From contig NZ_JAIZZN010000013.1 in assembly GCF_020443565.1 (NCBI RefSeq), positions 1-64,000 of the forward strand: 64,000 nucleotides of DNA, written 5' to 3'. Source of the DNA: Clostridium sp. CS001 (GTDB lineage Bacteria > Bacillota > Clostridia > Clostridiales > Clostridiaceae). Position 1 is the stretch's first letter. Each line of letters starts with the position of its first letter. The position numbers and the translations under genes were made by a program. Below the pieces are notes generated by a model. It made no database searches and was not told the origin of the DNA. It saw nothing but the letters and a program-made list of their open reading frames with translations. Positions 17,474 to 26,842 of the stretch are shown one piece after another.

Positions 17474-17962
17474 CTACAAAATAGTAAAAATAGCCCCAAC
17501 CAAAAATGCTCCCACAAAAGTCATAGCTACACCTCTAAAAAAAGCTTCAACGTGTACTTTGGGATTGTGATATTCCTTTGTCATATCTTCCGTTCCAGTT
17601 ATTTTGGGCCGCTTTGCATTTGAGAACCATAAAATATCAAGAATTAGTAAATCATATAAGTTCATTACAACACCTAAAACAATTGAATTTTCAAAGGAGG
17701 CCCAAAAAGAATTTGTTCCATTAAAAATACTGCAGACAAGAAATATAACAATAAATAATAAAAAGCTGGATATAAAATTTACTTTTCTTGCAGATTCCTT
17801 TGGTATATATTTCTTATATTCAGGTATTGCCAAAATCCTCTCCCGTATCTCTTTCGGATAATAATAAAAACCTTTGAGCTTCGTTTTATCATCTTTTGTG
17901 CCAATCCACACAAATGCCGTAAGCAATATATTTACAACGATGCTTTCTATCAATAAGTTCAT
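17474..17962 (-). CDS. Small integral membrane protein of unknown function
   Basis: A 162-residue protein with about four membrane segments: residues 3-20, 63-82 (FISSFLLFIVIFLVCSIF), 91-112 (IVLGVVMNLYDLLILDILWF) and 143-161 (GVAMTFVGAFLVGAIFTIL). A soluble stretch YYPKEIRERILAIPEYKKYI follows the first helix. Similar small membrane proteins are common in clostridia next to methyltransferase genes, but no function is established that I can name. It follows the broken methyltransferase by 28 bp and was probably co-transcribed with it. Confidence 0.75.
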   Translation of the reverse strand: MNLLIESIVVNILLTAFVWIGTKDDKTKLKGFYYYPKEIRERILAIPEYKKYIPKESARKVNFISSFLLFIVIFLVCSIFNGTNSFWASFENSIVLGVVMNLYDLLILDILWFSNAKRPKITGTEDMTKEYHNPKVHVEAFFRGVAMTFVGAFLVGAIFTIL

Positions 17963-17990
17963 TTAAATACCACTCCTTTTCTATTTTAAA

Positions 17991-18554
17991 TTAAGATTTG
18001 ATTCCCTCTTTAGTCTTTTGGACAACACCCATATATAAAAACCCTAAAATTTTTATAGCATCCTCTTGATAGAATTGTTCTAATTTAATTACTTCAAAAT
18101 TTGTGGTTTCAACAATAGCTTTCATGTCTCTGATTAAGCTGCAGGAGGCTTCTTTAAAAAGAGGATTTATCAAGTTTTGAATATAACTAATTGGCTTGTC
18201 CGTACTAATGCCGTATTCTAGGAAAAATAACCTTCCACCTGGTTTTAAAACTCTATAAAACTCTGACAATGCGCTTTCTATATCTGGGATACTACTGAAG
18301 GTAAAAGTGCTAACTACAATGTCAAAGCAATTGTCATTAAAGGGAAGTTTCTCTGCGCTAATATGCCTATAATCAACTCTAATTGAATACTCTTAAATCC
18401 TCTTTCTTGCCATTTCTCCTAAAACCTCGTTAACGTCAATTACAGTTATCTTAGACACATGCTTCGGATAACAGCCAAGATTTAGACCTGTTACAAAGCC
18501 AGCCTCCAATATTTCTCCTTTCACATCAGACAATAGCTTCTTCCTAAGCTTCAT
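17991..18554 (-). pseudogene. Class I SAM-dependent methyltransferase, interrupted
   Basis: From ATG 18554 the frame reads LRKKLLSDVKGEILEAGF, then VIDVNEVLGEMARKRI, meets TAA (18393-18395), and continues in the same frame with RHISAEKLPFNDNCFDIVVS, SALSEFYRVLKPGGR and a normal end at 17991. This is the UbiE/Methyltransf_11 architecture. The SAM loop reads EAGFVTGLNLG where GxGxG is usual. Sequence upstream of 18554 contains YDKTLNY in another frame, so the 5' end may also be shifted. The gene is taken as broken. Confidence 0.8.
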
Positions 18555-18649
18555 AATTTAAGGTTTTGTCATAGATTTCTCCAACAGTGTTGGATATATA
18601 AATTTTGAATAAATCCCCACCTTATTTTCTCCTCGTCTTTATATTTCTT

Positions 18650-19492
18650 TTATAATTCCAGCTCCGTACCGGTGTGGATGTAAGTAATTGTCTCTCCCAT
18701 TGTTTCCTTTAAAATCTCGTATGCCTTTTTTCCAGTGCAATGTGCGGTGTATACTTTCTTAATATTAAAATCTAACATACTACTGGCAAGGTCTTCTACA
18801 AACTGCTTTGTTTCCCCTAATCTATTTTTAAAAAGTATATCCATAAGATGAAATCCACCGACTACAGTGTGAATGGGTGTTGAAGAAAAAAAACTCCTTG
18901 CATGCTCTATCATATTCGATATACCATTATGACTGCATGCTGTAAATATCTCCAACCCATTGTTATTATCTATGACTAGAGAGATTTCATGATTAAAATT
19001 GTCCCTTTCCAGCTTATCTCCCTTTCTTACAAAAAGTCGTTTATTGGAATTACCTAGCGGAAATGAGCGCTCAGTGGAGTTAGGTATAACATAAACATTC
19101 TTAGTTATCTGGCAGAAGTCATTTACAAAAATAATTCTTTCCTCATACTGACTAAACACTTCCTTTGGTATGCCAACCTCCATCTTAAGAAAGAACACCT
19201 TGACATAGTAATTGTATTTTGAATGTTTACTCATATACACTTTAGCCTTCTTGTTTCTTTCTAAGAATTTAACCAATCCACCTGCATGATCTGAATGTGC
19301 ATGAGATATCACTACAAAATCAACATCTTCTATATTTATTCCCATGGCTTCAGCGTTTTCTATAAATATCCCAGTTGCTCCAGTATCAAACAAAATATTC
19401 TTTCCCTCATAATTTATATGCAAAGATAATCCAAACTCCTGTTTTAAATTTTTATTACAACTCTGGTTTTCAATTAATACGCTTACTTTCAA
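18650..19492 (-). CDS. MBL-fold metallo-hydrolase
   Basis: A metallo-beta-lactamase-fold hydrolase of about 280 residues related to the dihydropterin-type (COG1237-like) group. The metal site is visible in SHAHSDHAGGL (HxHxDH), with NILFDTGATG before it, EIFTACSHNGISNM, VVGGFHLMD and VYTAHCTGKKAY after. Probable start is TTG 19492, with GAGGTG spaced six bases; a GTG at 19501 is inside the ribosome site. It is nearly contiguous with the upstream methyltransferase gene, indicating one operon. Substrate unknown. Confidence 0.82.
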   Translation of the reverse strand: MKVSVLIENQSCNKNLKQEFGLSLHINYEGKNILFDTGATGIFIENAEAMGINIEDVDFVVISHAHSDHAGGLVKFLERNKKAKVYMSKHSKYNYYVKVFFLKMEVGIPKEVFSQYEERIIFVNDFCQITKNVYVIPNSTERSFPLGNSNKRLFVRKGDKLERDNFNHEISLVIDNNNGLEIFTACSHNGISNMIEHARSFFSSTPIHTVVGGFHLMDILFKNRLGETKQFVEDLASSMLDFNIKKVYTAHCTGKKAYEILKETMGETITYIHTGTELEL

Positions 19493-19502
19493 ATTCCCCA
19501 CC

Positions 19503-20117
19503 TCACTTTTTTAAAATTATTATTCTATACATGCCTCCTAAAATACTCCGCTGTTCCTCTACAATTCTTAATTTTATATTTCCAAGTATATCAATAAACT
19601 GTCTATTTATATCTGTACCTAAAGAAGTTGTAATTTTATTCAACAGTTTTCTTAAAAGATTAGCTTTTGATTTATCTTCTAAGAACTTATCAAATATCGC
19701 TATCTTACCATCTTTTTTCAAAACTCTGTGAGCTTCACTTAAGCATTTGTGTCCATCTGGAATAACTGAAAGGATTAGATTCAAAACTACATAATCAAAT
19801 TCATTATTATTAAACTCTAAATTTTGTCCATCCATATTTAATATTGTTAAATTTTTTATATCTAAGTTTTCTGCTTTCTTCCTAGCTACATTAAGCATTT
19901 CTTCAGTTATGTCAATTCCTGTTACACATACCCCTTCTGGAATAAATTTTAAATCTTCTCCAGTTCCAATACCGATAAATAATACGCTATCTCCTCTTCT
20001 AAAATTAAGCATAGAAATTTCTAGTTCTCTTTGCTTATTAATATATTTACTACCCAAAAATTTATCATAAATACCAGCCCAACGTTTATATATTTTCTTG
20101 TTATTTGAATTATTCAT
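19503..20117 (-). CDS. Class I SAM-dependent methyltransferase
   Basis: A 204-residue Rossmann methyltransferase: KRWAGIYDKFLGSKYINKQR, SAM loop SVLFIGIGTGEDLKFIPEG, acidic strand-2 end VTGIDITEEML, NMDGQNLEFNNNEFDYVVLN and the HRVLKKDGKIAIFDKF strand. It resembles UbiE-like and arsenite/small-molecule methyltransferases but without diagnostic cysteines. TAGGAGGT lies before ATG 20117. The first seven codons and the ribosome site are duplicated 3.3 kb upstream next to cadA, which implies that this gene once followed cadA directly. Confidence 0.85.
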   Translation of the reverse strand: MNNSNNKKIYKRWAGIYDKFLGSKYINKQRELEISMLNFRRGDSVLFIGIGTGEDLKFIPEGVCVTGIDITEEMLNVARKKAENLDIKNLTILNMDGQNLEFNNNEFDYVVLNLILSVIPDGHKCLSEAHRVLKKDGKIAIFDKFLEDKSKANLLRKLLNKITTSLGTDINRQFIDILGNIKLRIVEEQRSILGGMYRIIILKK

Positions 20118-20170
20118 AATGATTACCTCCTATGAAAAGTGCAGCCATAATATTAATGAATCCACTAAAG
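20096..20170. repeat. Direct repeat copy 1 flanking the ABC exporter
   Basis: About 75 bp starting TCTTGTTATTTGAATTATTC and ending CCACTAAAG, nearly identical to 23382-23456. It spans the methyltransferase start (MNNSNNK), its AGGAGGT site and one arm of a terminator stem; the other arm is diverged here, so the stem no longer pairs. Confidence 0.75.
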
Positions 20171-20259
20171 ATGAATTAATTTACTCTTTGGTGTTTTTCC
20201 CTTATCCTGTAATTCCATCTTTTCAACCTCATCATTGTAGTTTCAGGATTTCTACAAAA

Positions 20260-22566
20260 TTACTCTCTATTTTTCAATATCTCAACCAGCGATACTTTTT
20301 TCAAATGTCTACCCACCAAGAAGTTTACTACAAGATAAGATGCCAATATAATCCCAGTTATAGTAAAATATAAGCTTAACGGAATGTAACTTTCAAATCC
20401 AGCAGCCACATTGGAAATCATATATGGCCATATTGCTCTGACTATAAGTGTACTAATAGGTATTCCTATCATGGAAGATACTAAAACTGTATAAAACGCA
20501 CTTCCAAGATACAATTTCTTTACTTCTTTTTCATTGTATCCAAATACTTTAATCAGAGATATACTAAAGGTTGATTTATCTACCATCATCTTCAATAAAA
20601 GATACAATACCAGAATGAATACAATAACAGATACTGCAATAAGCATGATAATTAATTCCGCCATTAAGTCATTAAATTTAGAAGCTGATTCTGCGATGTC
20701 ATTTATAGTAACAACAGAAGCAATCCTTCCAGGTTCTATATTTAATTTCTTATCAGATAATATTGTATTATAGTAATTCTTATCTTTTCCAAATACCTTG
20801 CGCATATTATCCATATCAGCGAAAATATATAACCCATTGGAATACGGTACAATACCTGCAACATGGAAGCTATAATTTCTATTTTCAATATGATCACTTA
20901 ACACAATATTTTCTCCAACTTTATAACCAAATTTATAAGCCACAGAGTTGGATATATACACATCATCGATATCCCTTTTTACCTTAAAATCAAAATAAGG
21001 ATTATCTTCTTTTATTCCAAGAATGCTAACTTCTAAATCAGTATCAATAATGTCAAGGTGTGCATATAAGGATTCACTGTAAGCTTCCTCACCACCTGCT
21101 GGAATTTTATTCTCTGGATACTGTAAAACATACATATTCCTATATTTTGCATCATCTGTTGTGTGTTTCACATAATTATCTATAGTACCTTTTATCCCAA
21201 AACCAAATACCATTAACAGAATTGCTAGGAATAAACCAAAAACAATTGTAATATTCCCTCGAATTTCCCTTAAAAGCTGACGAATACGATAACGATTTAT
21301 AAAGCTCAAGTTACCTAAATCAATATTTGCAATTCGATTCTGCCTTTTTTCCTTACGTAATAATTTTAATGGCGACAAAGATAGCTTCTTATTAATAACA
21401 AAGAAATTTATAAATACAGCTATTACCATAGGTACTACAAGTCCATATAAAATAATATACGGTTTTATAACAGTTTGAAGTTCTGGAAATGAATAATACG
21501 TTGATGCTGATTCCATATAAGGAATCATACAATATCCAAGTGTAGTTCCAACCATAGATGCTACTGTTACAAGTGCAATTGGTAATATCATAAAATGTTT
21601 TAATAGATCCTTTTTTAAGTATCCTAGGGAATACAGGGCTCCAATTACTGCACTTTCCTTATCAATATTATGGATAATAAATACTGAAATCATATATGCA
21701 AGCAATAACAAAATAATAACTCCAGCAATAAGTGCACTGAGCTTATTAATTTTTGAATCAGCCTCTGCATCATTAATTCTTGGATTTTCTGCATTAGGAA
21801 TAAAATAAGATATATTTACATATTTCATATCCATATTCTTCTCGCCTTCTACCTTGTCGACGATTTCCTTCATATATGGATTTTTAATCATGGATTCATC
21901 AAAGTCCATATCTACTAAAAAATCCTTCAATTTTTTATCTGTAATATCTCCATTTAATCGATAACTGTAGCACAATTCTACATCTACATTTTTTTTCAGC
22001 AACTCCTCAAATGCATCACGAGAAATAAATGCTATACTGAATTTATCTGTATCGGCTGCTACATCAAATGGATTTTTTTTCACTGAACCATAATCTGGTG
22101 CAGATCCGATACCTGATACAGTATACTCCTTCTCTTTTATTACAATAGTGTCTCCTAATTTTAAATCATGGCTGATTGCATAGAGTTTTTCTATCACTAT
22201 CTCATTAGAATCATTTGCCAATGTGCCTTTGTCTAAATCTACGGTATTAATAAATTCTCTGTTCTTAAAAATACGAAGTGCACTTCCATCCTCCATATCC
22301 ACATCCACATAGAAATTTTCTTCAAGCATTGTACCGAACTGGTCTATTTCCTTTATCTGCTTTGCTGAATATGGTACAAAAACCGTAAATTCTCCGTCCT
22401 CTACATGATTTTTATCATGGTTTATATCTATGGTATAGAAAATAGAATCCGTAGCTGATGCCATGCTCACCACAAGACTAATACTAAGCACAATCAGAAA
22501 AAAAAGTGCACCGTATCGAAACCAATTTTCCTTTAATTCTCGTTTAATTCTTTTATTTAATATCAT
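20260..22566 (-). CDS. ABC transporter permease (FtsX/MacB-like)
   Basis: A 768-residue permease with an N-terminal membrane anchor, a large extracellular region (about 45-270), a cluster of membrane helices with FtsX features, a second extracellular region and a terminal helix bundle. Segments such as LIAGVIILLLLAYMISVFII and LIAVSVIVFILVLYLLLKMM are membrane spanning; SIIMLIAVS-type FtsX repeats occur twice, giving the duplicated FtsX layout of lipoprotein or antimicrobial-peptide exporters. ATG 22566 with AGGTGAT upstream is preferred; GTG 22575 abuts the previous stop. It is translationally coupled to the ATPase gene. Substrate unknown. Confidence 0.88.
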   Translation of the reverse strand: MILNKRIKRELKENWFRYGALFFLIVLSISLVVSMASATDSIFYTIDINHDKNHVEDGEFTVFVPYSAKQIKEIDQFGTMLEENFYVDVDMEDGSALRIFKNREFINTVDLDKGTLANDSNEIVIEKLYAISHDLKLGDTIVIKEKEYTVSGIGSAPDYGSVKKNPFDVAADTDKFSIAFISRDAFEELLKKNVDVELCYSYRLNGDITDKKLKDFLVDMDFDESMIKNPYMKEIVDKVEGEKNMDMKYVNISYFIPNAENPRINDAEADSKINKLSALIAGVIILLLLAYMISVFIIHNIDKESAVIGALYSLGYLKKDLLKHFMILPIALVTVASMVGTTLGYCMIPYMESASTYYSFPELQTVIKPYIILYGLVVPMVIAVFINFFVINKKLSLSPLKLLRKEKRQNRIANIDLGNLSFINRYRIRQLLREIRGNITIVFGLFLAILLMVFGFGIKGTIDNYVKHTTDDAKYRNMYVLQYPENKIPAGGEEAYSESLYAHLDIIDTDLEVSILGIKEDNPYFDFKVKRDIDDVYISNSVAYKFGYKVGENIVLSDHIENRNYSFHVAGIVPYSNGLYIFADMDNMRKVFGKDKNYYNTILSDKKLNIEPGRIASVVTINDIAESASKFNDLMAELIIMLIAVSVIVFILVLYLLLKMMVDKSTFSISLIKVFGYNEKEVKKLYLGSAFYTVLVSSMIGIPISTLIVRAIWPYMISNVAAGFESYIPLSLYFTITGIILASYLVVNFLVGRHLKKVSLVEILKNRE

Positions 22567-22575
22567 TACAATCAC

Positions 22576-23274
22576 CTACCATTCCAAGTCTTTGGCAGGA
22601 ATTACGATCTCATTACTATAATCCTTGTATATGCTTCCATCTCTAATAATGATGACTCTATGCACCATATCCTTAATGGCAGTATTATGTGTTACCATAA
22701 GTATAGTTGTTCCGTATTTTTGATTTATTTCCTCTAAAAGTATCAATATTTCCTTTGACATCTTATAATCAAGTGCTCCCGTGGGTTCATCACAAAGCAA
22801 AAGCTTAGGATTTTTAATCAGTGCTCTTGCAATGGCACATCTTTGTTGTTGTCCACCAGACAATTGAGACGGAAACTTATTTTGGTGCTCTGTGAGTCCT
22901 AGGGTGTCTAGCAATTCATTAATGTTTAATGCCGAATCAGTTAAATATTCACATACCTGAATGTTTTCCTTTACTGTAAGGTTAGGAACCAGATTATAGA
23001 ACTGAAATATAAAACCAAGACAGTTTCTTCTATAAAGAGCTAATTCGTTTTGCTTTAGCTTTGATATATTTAAGTCATCAACCACAATCGAGCCCTTATC
23101 CACACTATCCAAACCACCTATTACATTCAGAAGTGTTGATTTACCAGAACCACTTGGACCCAAAATAACACATATTTTCCCTTTTTCAATAGTGGTTGAA
23201 ATCTCGTTTAATACCTTAGTATATCCTTCCCCACTTCCATAGCTTTTTTCAATTGCTTTTACTTCTAAAAACAT
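22576..23274 (-). CDS. ABC transporter ATP-binding protein (LolD/MacB-type)
   Basis: A 232-residue ATPase with Walker A GPSGSGKSTLLNVIGG, Q-loop FIFQFYNLVPNLTVKEN, signature LSGGQQQRCAIARAL, Walker B LLLCDEPTGALD and switch His in TILMVTHN. The CDEPTGALD form is typical of ATPases serving FtsX/MacB permeases, matching the permease encoded immediately downstream. The pair is bracketed by direct repeats, suggesting it moved as a unit. Confidence 0.93.
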   Translation of the reverse strand: MFLEVKAIEKSYGSGEGYTKVLNEISTTIEKGKICVILGPSGSGKSTLLNVIGGLDSVDKGSIVVDDLNISKLKQNELALYRRNCLGFIFQFYNLVPNLTVKENIQVCEYLTDSALNINELLDTLGLTEHQNKFPSQLSGGQQQRCAIARALIKNPKLLLCDEPTGALDYKMSKEILILLEEINQKYGTTILMVTHNTAIKDMVHRVIIIRDGSIYKDYSNEIVIPAKDLEW

Positions 23275-23381
23275 TTTCCCATCCCCCTTATATTTACTAT
23301 TTATAGTATAATAACCAATAGATCATTTCAAAGCGTTTCCATCTAACCGCCATTTAGAAACTAAATAAAAACTTACAAAAC

Positions 23382-23456
23382 TCTTGTTATTTGAATTATT
23401 CATAACTATTACCTCCTATAAAAAAGTGCAACCACAATATTAATGGCTGCACTAAG
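23382..23456. repeat. Direct repeat copy 2 flanking the ABC exporter
   Basis: Copy of 20096-20170 with only a few changes. On the minus strand it supplies an intact cadA terminator stem, an AGGAGGT site and an abortive MNNSNNK start that then runs into unrelated codons. This copy carries the functional terminator; copy 1 carries the functional methyltransferase start. Confidence 0.75.
23420..23452 (-). terminator. cadA terminator
   Basis: On the minus strand GTGCAGCCA and TGGTTGCAC form a 9-bp stem (one wobble) followed by TTTTTT, starting about 10 bp after the cadA stop. Confidence 0.75.
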
Positions 23457-23461
23457 AATGA

Positions 23462-25996
23462 TTATATATTTTCTGTTTTCATAGCTCTCATGGAATTTAA
23501 CACTGCAATTAGTGTAACTCCAACATCACCAAATACTGCTTCCCACATAGTACCCAGTCCTGATGCAACAAGAACTAATAAAATAAGTTTAATACCTAAA
23601 GCGAAGACTATATTTTGCATAACTATAGTTCTTGTTTTCTTTGCTATTTTTATTGCAGTAGCAATCTTTGAAGGCTCATCAGTCATTATTACTATGTCAG
23701 CGGCTTCAATTGCGGCATCAGAGCCTATTCCACCCATGGCTATGCCTATATCAGCTCTTGCTAGAACAGGTGCATCATTTATTCCATCACCTACGAATAC
23801 TAACTTACCTTTTGCTGATTTTTCTTTATACAGCAATTCTAACATTTCAACCTTTTGGTCAGGAAGTAATTCTGCATAAACTTGGTCTAGTCCTAATTCA
23901 TTCGCAACTTTAGTTCCAACAGTTTTATTATCTCCTGTAAGCATAACTGTCTTCTTAACACCTATTGCTTTTAAAGTTTTAATTGCCTTTGCTGAATCCT
24001 CTTTAACCTCATCAGATATTACTATATATCCAGCATATACGTTATCTACAGCAACATGAACTACTGTACCTATAGTTTCTACTGCATTATAAGCAATATT
24101 TTCTTTGTCCATTAATTTGTAGTTACCAGCAAATACTTCTTTACCTTCTACAATAACCTTTATACCATGGCCTGATATTTCTTCATAATTTTCTACTGAT
24201 CCCTTAGCTATTTCCTTGCCATAAGCATTTACTATTGAAGTAGCTATTGGGTGATTTGAATAGCTTTCAGCATAGGCAGCATAAGTTAGAAGTTCATCCT
24301 TTGAAATATTATTTTGTGATTCTATTTGGGTTACCTTAAATACACCTTTTGTAAGTGTTCCAGTTTTATCAAACACTACAATTTCAACGTTGTTTAATGC
24401 CTCAAGGTAGTTACCACCTTTAACAAGAATACCATTTTTTGAAGCACCACCTATACCTCCAAAGAAACCAAGTGGTATAGATACTACTAAAGCACAAGGA
24501 CAAGATACTACTAGAAATGCCAATGCTCTATATATCCACTGTGAAAATGTCGCACCTTCTATAACAAGTGGTGGTATTACAGCGAGTGTTAATGCTGAAA
24601 AAACAACAGCTGGTGTATAGTATCTAGCAAACTTTGTTATAAATTTCTCTGTTGGAGCTTTCTTGCTACTTGCATTTTGGACTAGTTCTAGTATTTTTGC
24701 AATTGTTGAATCTCCAAATTCTTTTTCTACCTCAATGGTTAAAAGACCATTTTTATTAATAACTCCGCCTAGTATATTATCTCCTGCTCCTACTTTTCTA
24801 GGAACAGATTCTCCAGTTAAAGCAGAGGTATCTACCATGGAGTTCCCTTCAATTACTTTACCATCTAATGGAACCTTCTCTCCTGGTTTTACTACTATAA
24901 TATCTCCAATGCTGACTTCTTCAGGGTCAACTTTTTTAAGCTCATCCCCTATTTTAAGATTAGCAAAATCAGGTCTTATATCCATTAGTGCTGTTATAGA
25001 CTTTCTTGAACGATTGACAGCTATACCTTGGAATATCTCTCCCACTTGGTAGAAAAGCATAACCGCTACACCTTCAGGATATTCACCGATAGCAAAAGCA
25101 CCAATTGTTGCTATAGCCATTAGGAAATTTTCATCAAATACTTGACCTCTACTTATATTCTTTATTGCTCTTAGAACTACTTCACCACCTACAAGAACAT
25201 AACTTATAAGATAAAGAATAAACTCTATAGTATTAGAAAATGTCATTATCGATGCAACTGCAAATATTGCTGCACCTATACCTAATCTAATTAAATCTTT
25301 TTTGTTGCTTTCGCCATGGTCATGATTGTGTCCATGGTCATCTTCGTGCTCATGGTCATGTGCGTGGTCATGGTCATGTTTTTCATTTTTTGATGCTTTA
25401 CTCTTTTTTTCAACTTCAATAACATTTACATCAGGTTCTATTCTTTTTACTATTTCTTTAACCTTTTCAATTATGCTATTTTTTTTAGATAAACTATCAA
25501 TTTCCATAATTAGTTTTGTAGCTACAAAATCCACAATAGCAGATTTTACCCCATCAATATTATTAGCTTCTCTTTCAATCTTTGCTGCACAATTACCACA
25601 GCAAAGGCCTTTTAGTAATAGTTCCATTTTAATTGCTTTCTTAGATTCCTTTTCTTTCACTTCTACATGACTTTCTATACTTTTAACAACCTCTTTTGTT
25701 GCTGCAATTAATTCCTTTGTATTATTAATTTCTTCAATTTCTAAAAATAATGTTTTAGTTACAAAGCTTATATTTGCTGATTTAATGCCTTTTAATTGAC
25801 TAAGTTTTTGTTCCATTTTAGCAGCACAGTTAGCACATCCAAGTCCTTCTAATATAAATTCTTTTTTTACACTAAGTTTAGCACTTGGTTTAATACTACT
25901 TTCTAATGGTTTCATATTAGCATTAATTGATTTAATATTTTTTGCTGATACTTTAATATTACCTTTTGCATTAGATTTTTTTACTTCATTGTCCAT
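23462..25996 (-). CDS. cadA: Heavy-metal P1B-type ATPase, Cd/Zn/Co efflux type
   Basis: An 844-residue membrane pump. Two heavy-metal-binding domains (GLGCANCAAKMEQKL near residue 50 and GLCCGNCAAKIEREA near 130) are followed by a His/Asp-rich linker (about 205-235) and the P-type core: CPC motif in VSCPCALVVSIPLG (about 498), phosphorylated Asp in VFDKTGTLTKG (about 543) and GDGINDAPVLA (about 737). The CPC plus double CxxC head and His-rich linker fit Zn/Cd/Co export. It follows cadC by 23 bp behind an operator-controlled promoter, and its terminator was later separated from the methyltransferase genes by the ABC cassette. Confidence 0.93.
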   Translation of the reverse strand: MDNEVKKSNAKGNIKVSAKNIKSINANMKPLESSIKPSAKLSVKKEFILEGLGCANCAAKMEQKLSQLKGIKSANISFVTKTLFLEIEEINNTKELIAATKEVVKSIESHVEVKEKESKKAIKMELLLKGLCCGNCAAKIEREANNIDGVKSAIVDFVATKLIMEIDSLSKKNSIIEKVKEIVKRIEPDVNVIEVEKKSKASKNEKHDHDHAHDHEHEDDHGHNHDHGESNKKDLIRLGIGAAIFAVASIMTFSNTIEFILYLISYVLVGGEVVLRAIKNISRGQVFDENFLMAIATIGAFAIGEYPEGVAVMLFYQVGEIFQGIAVNRSRKSITALMDIRPDFANLKIGDELKKVDPEEVSIGDIIVVKPGEKVPLDGKVIEGNSMVDTSALTGESVPRKVGAGDNILGGVINKNGLLTIEVEKEFGDSTIAKILELVQNASSKKAPTEKFITKFARYYTPAVVFSALTLAVIPPLVIEGATFSQWIYRALAFLVVSCPCALVVSIPLGFFGGIGGASKNGILVKGGNYLEALNNVEIVVFDKTGTLTKGVFKVTQIESQNNISKDELLTYAAYAESYSNHPIATSIVNAYGKEIAKGSVENYEEISGHGIKVIVEGKEVFAGNYKLMDKENIAYNAVETIGTVVHVAVDNVYAGYIVISDEVKEDSAKAIKTLKAIGVKKTVMLTGDNKTVGTKVANELGLDQVYAELLPDQKVEMLELLYKEKSAKGKLVFVGDGINDAPVLARADIGIAMGGIGSDAAIEAADIVIMTDEPSKIATAIKIAKKTRTIVMQNIVFALGIKLILLVLVASGLGTMWEAVFGDVGVTLIAVLNSMRAMKTENI

Positions 25997-26019
25997 TATT
26001 TTTCTTCCCCCTATAAAAT

Positions 26020-26388
26020 TTATTTTTTCTCAGATATATGAATTAAGCCTTGGTCAAAAATACCCTTAACATGTTCATCATCCAATGAATAATAAACTAC
26101 TTTCCCATCTTTTCTATACTTTACGAGTCTAGCTTGTTTCAATACTCTTAATTGATGTGAAATAGCTGATTGAGTCATTCCAAGTAATGCAGCTATATCA
26201 CAGACGCACATTTCTGCTTGAAATAAAGCACATAGTATTTTTATCCTAGTAGTATCTCCAAACACCTTAAATAAATCAGCTAAGTCATAAAGTATTTCCT
26301 CTTTCGGTATGTATTCTTTAACTTTGTTAACTACGTCTTCATGTATAATAATACAACTACAATTATCTATATTATTATTTTCTTCCAT
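26020..26388 (-). CDS. cadC: ArsR/SmtB family metal-sensing repressor, CadC-like
   Basis: A 122-residue winged-helix repressor. The alpha-3 metal site is visible as EMCVCDIAALLG (the CVC pair of CadC/ArsR type), an N-terminal CSC pair (about residues 8-10) can complete a four-thiolate site, and MTQSAISHQLRVLKQARLVK is the recognition helix. On metal binding it would release the cadA promoter. ATG 26388 is chosen because AAGGAGAG lies nine bases upstream; the longer reading (to 26511) would start inside the promoter and operator. Confidence 0.9.
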   Translation of the reverse strand: MEENNNIDNCSCIIIHEDVVNKVKEYIPKEEILYDLADLFKVFGDTTRIKILCALFQAEMCVCDIAALLGMTQSAISHQLRVLKQARLVKYRKDGKVVYYSLDDEHVKGIFDQGLIHISEKK

Positions 26389-26415
26389 AATATCGCTCTC
26401 CTTCATCTGAACATG

Positions 26416-26465
26416 TGAATATCTGTTCATATATTCATTATATGAAGATAGCTTAATTTTGTCAA
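26416..26465 (-). promoter_or_regulatory. cadC-cadA promoter and ArsR-type operator
   Basis: On the minus strand TTGACA (26460-26465) and TATAAT (26437-26442) are exact consensus hexamers with a 17-bp spacer. The palindrome TGAACAGATATTCA (26416-26429) follows seven bases after the -10 box and covers the start point; TGAA-N6-TTCA is the usual ArsR/SmtB half-site arrangement. A second, partial TGAACATGTGAA overlaps it. Confidence 0.85.
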
Positions 26466-26566
26466 CTAATATAAGAAATTTTTTCAAAAAAAAAAAAAAC
26501 GTTTTAAACATTTAATCAAGGCTTTACCGTTTATTTTACTTTATATTCAATATGTACTAATTAACA

Positions 26567-26784
26567 TTATTGAACATTGTACATTCCTTTGCTCTCCATA
26601 TATTGAAATATAGCTTCTCCGTGTTTTTTCTCTTCCTTTTGTATATGATTTAATACATCCCGCACTCTGGTATCTCTAAATTCAAAAACTGTAGTATCAT
26701 ATGCTCCTGAAACATATTTTTCTGTCATTAATAAATCTGAACATATGTCTTTATCCGTTAAACTGGTTCCAGCTGATTGTCCAT
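26567..26784 (-). pseudogene. CotF-type spore coat protein, short and frameshifted
   Basis: A frame without a usable start reads LTDKDICSDLLMTEKYVSGA, then EFRDTRVRDVLNHIQKEE and KKHGEAIFQYMESKGMYNV, with a stop at 26567-26569. This is the C-terminal ferritin-like helix pair of coat F family proteins. ATG 26784 (AAGGAG 13 bases upstream) gives only MDNQLEPV before a stop, and a shift of frame near 26761-26770 joins the two. The gene is thus probably a remnant, or a small gene with one sequencing error. Confidence 0.6.
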
Positions 26785-26842
26785 ATTGTTTTTAATTCTC
26801 CTTACTATTATATTCCCCTAAGGTTTAGCGTAATATATAAAT

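Noticed and set aside
25326-25670. Plus-strand frame rich in Trp, Ser and Cys inside cadA
   Set aside because: It is the mirror of the His-rich linker and metal-binding domains of CadA; the low-complexity codons cause an open frame.
26389-26511. N-terminal extension of CadC to 26511
   Set aside because: It would translate through the promoter and operator; the AAGGAGAG site and family length support the start at 26388.
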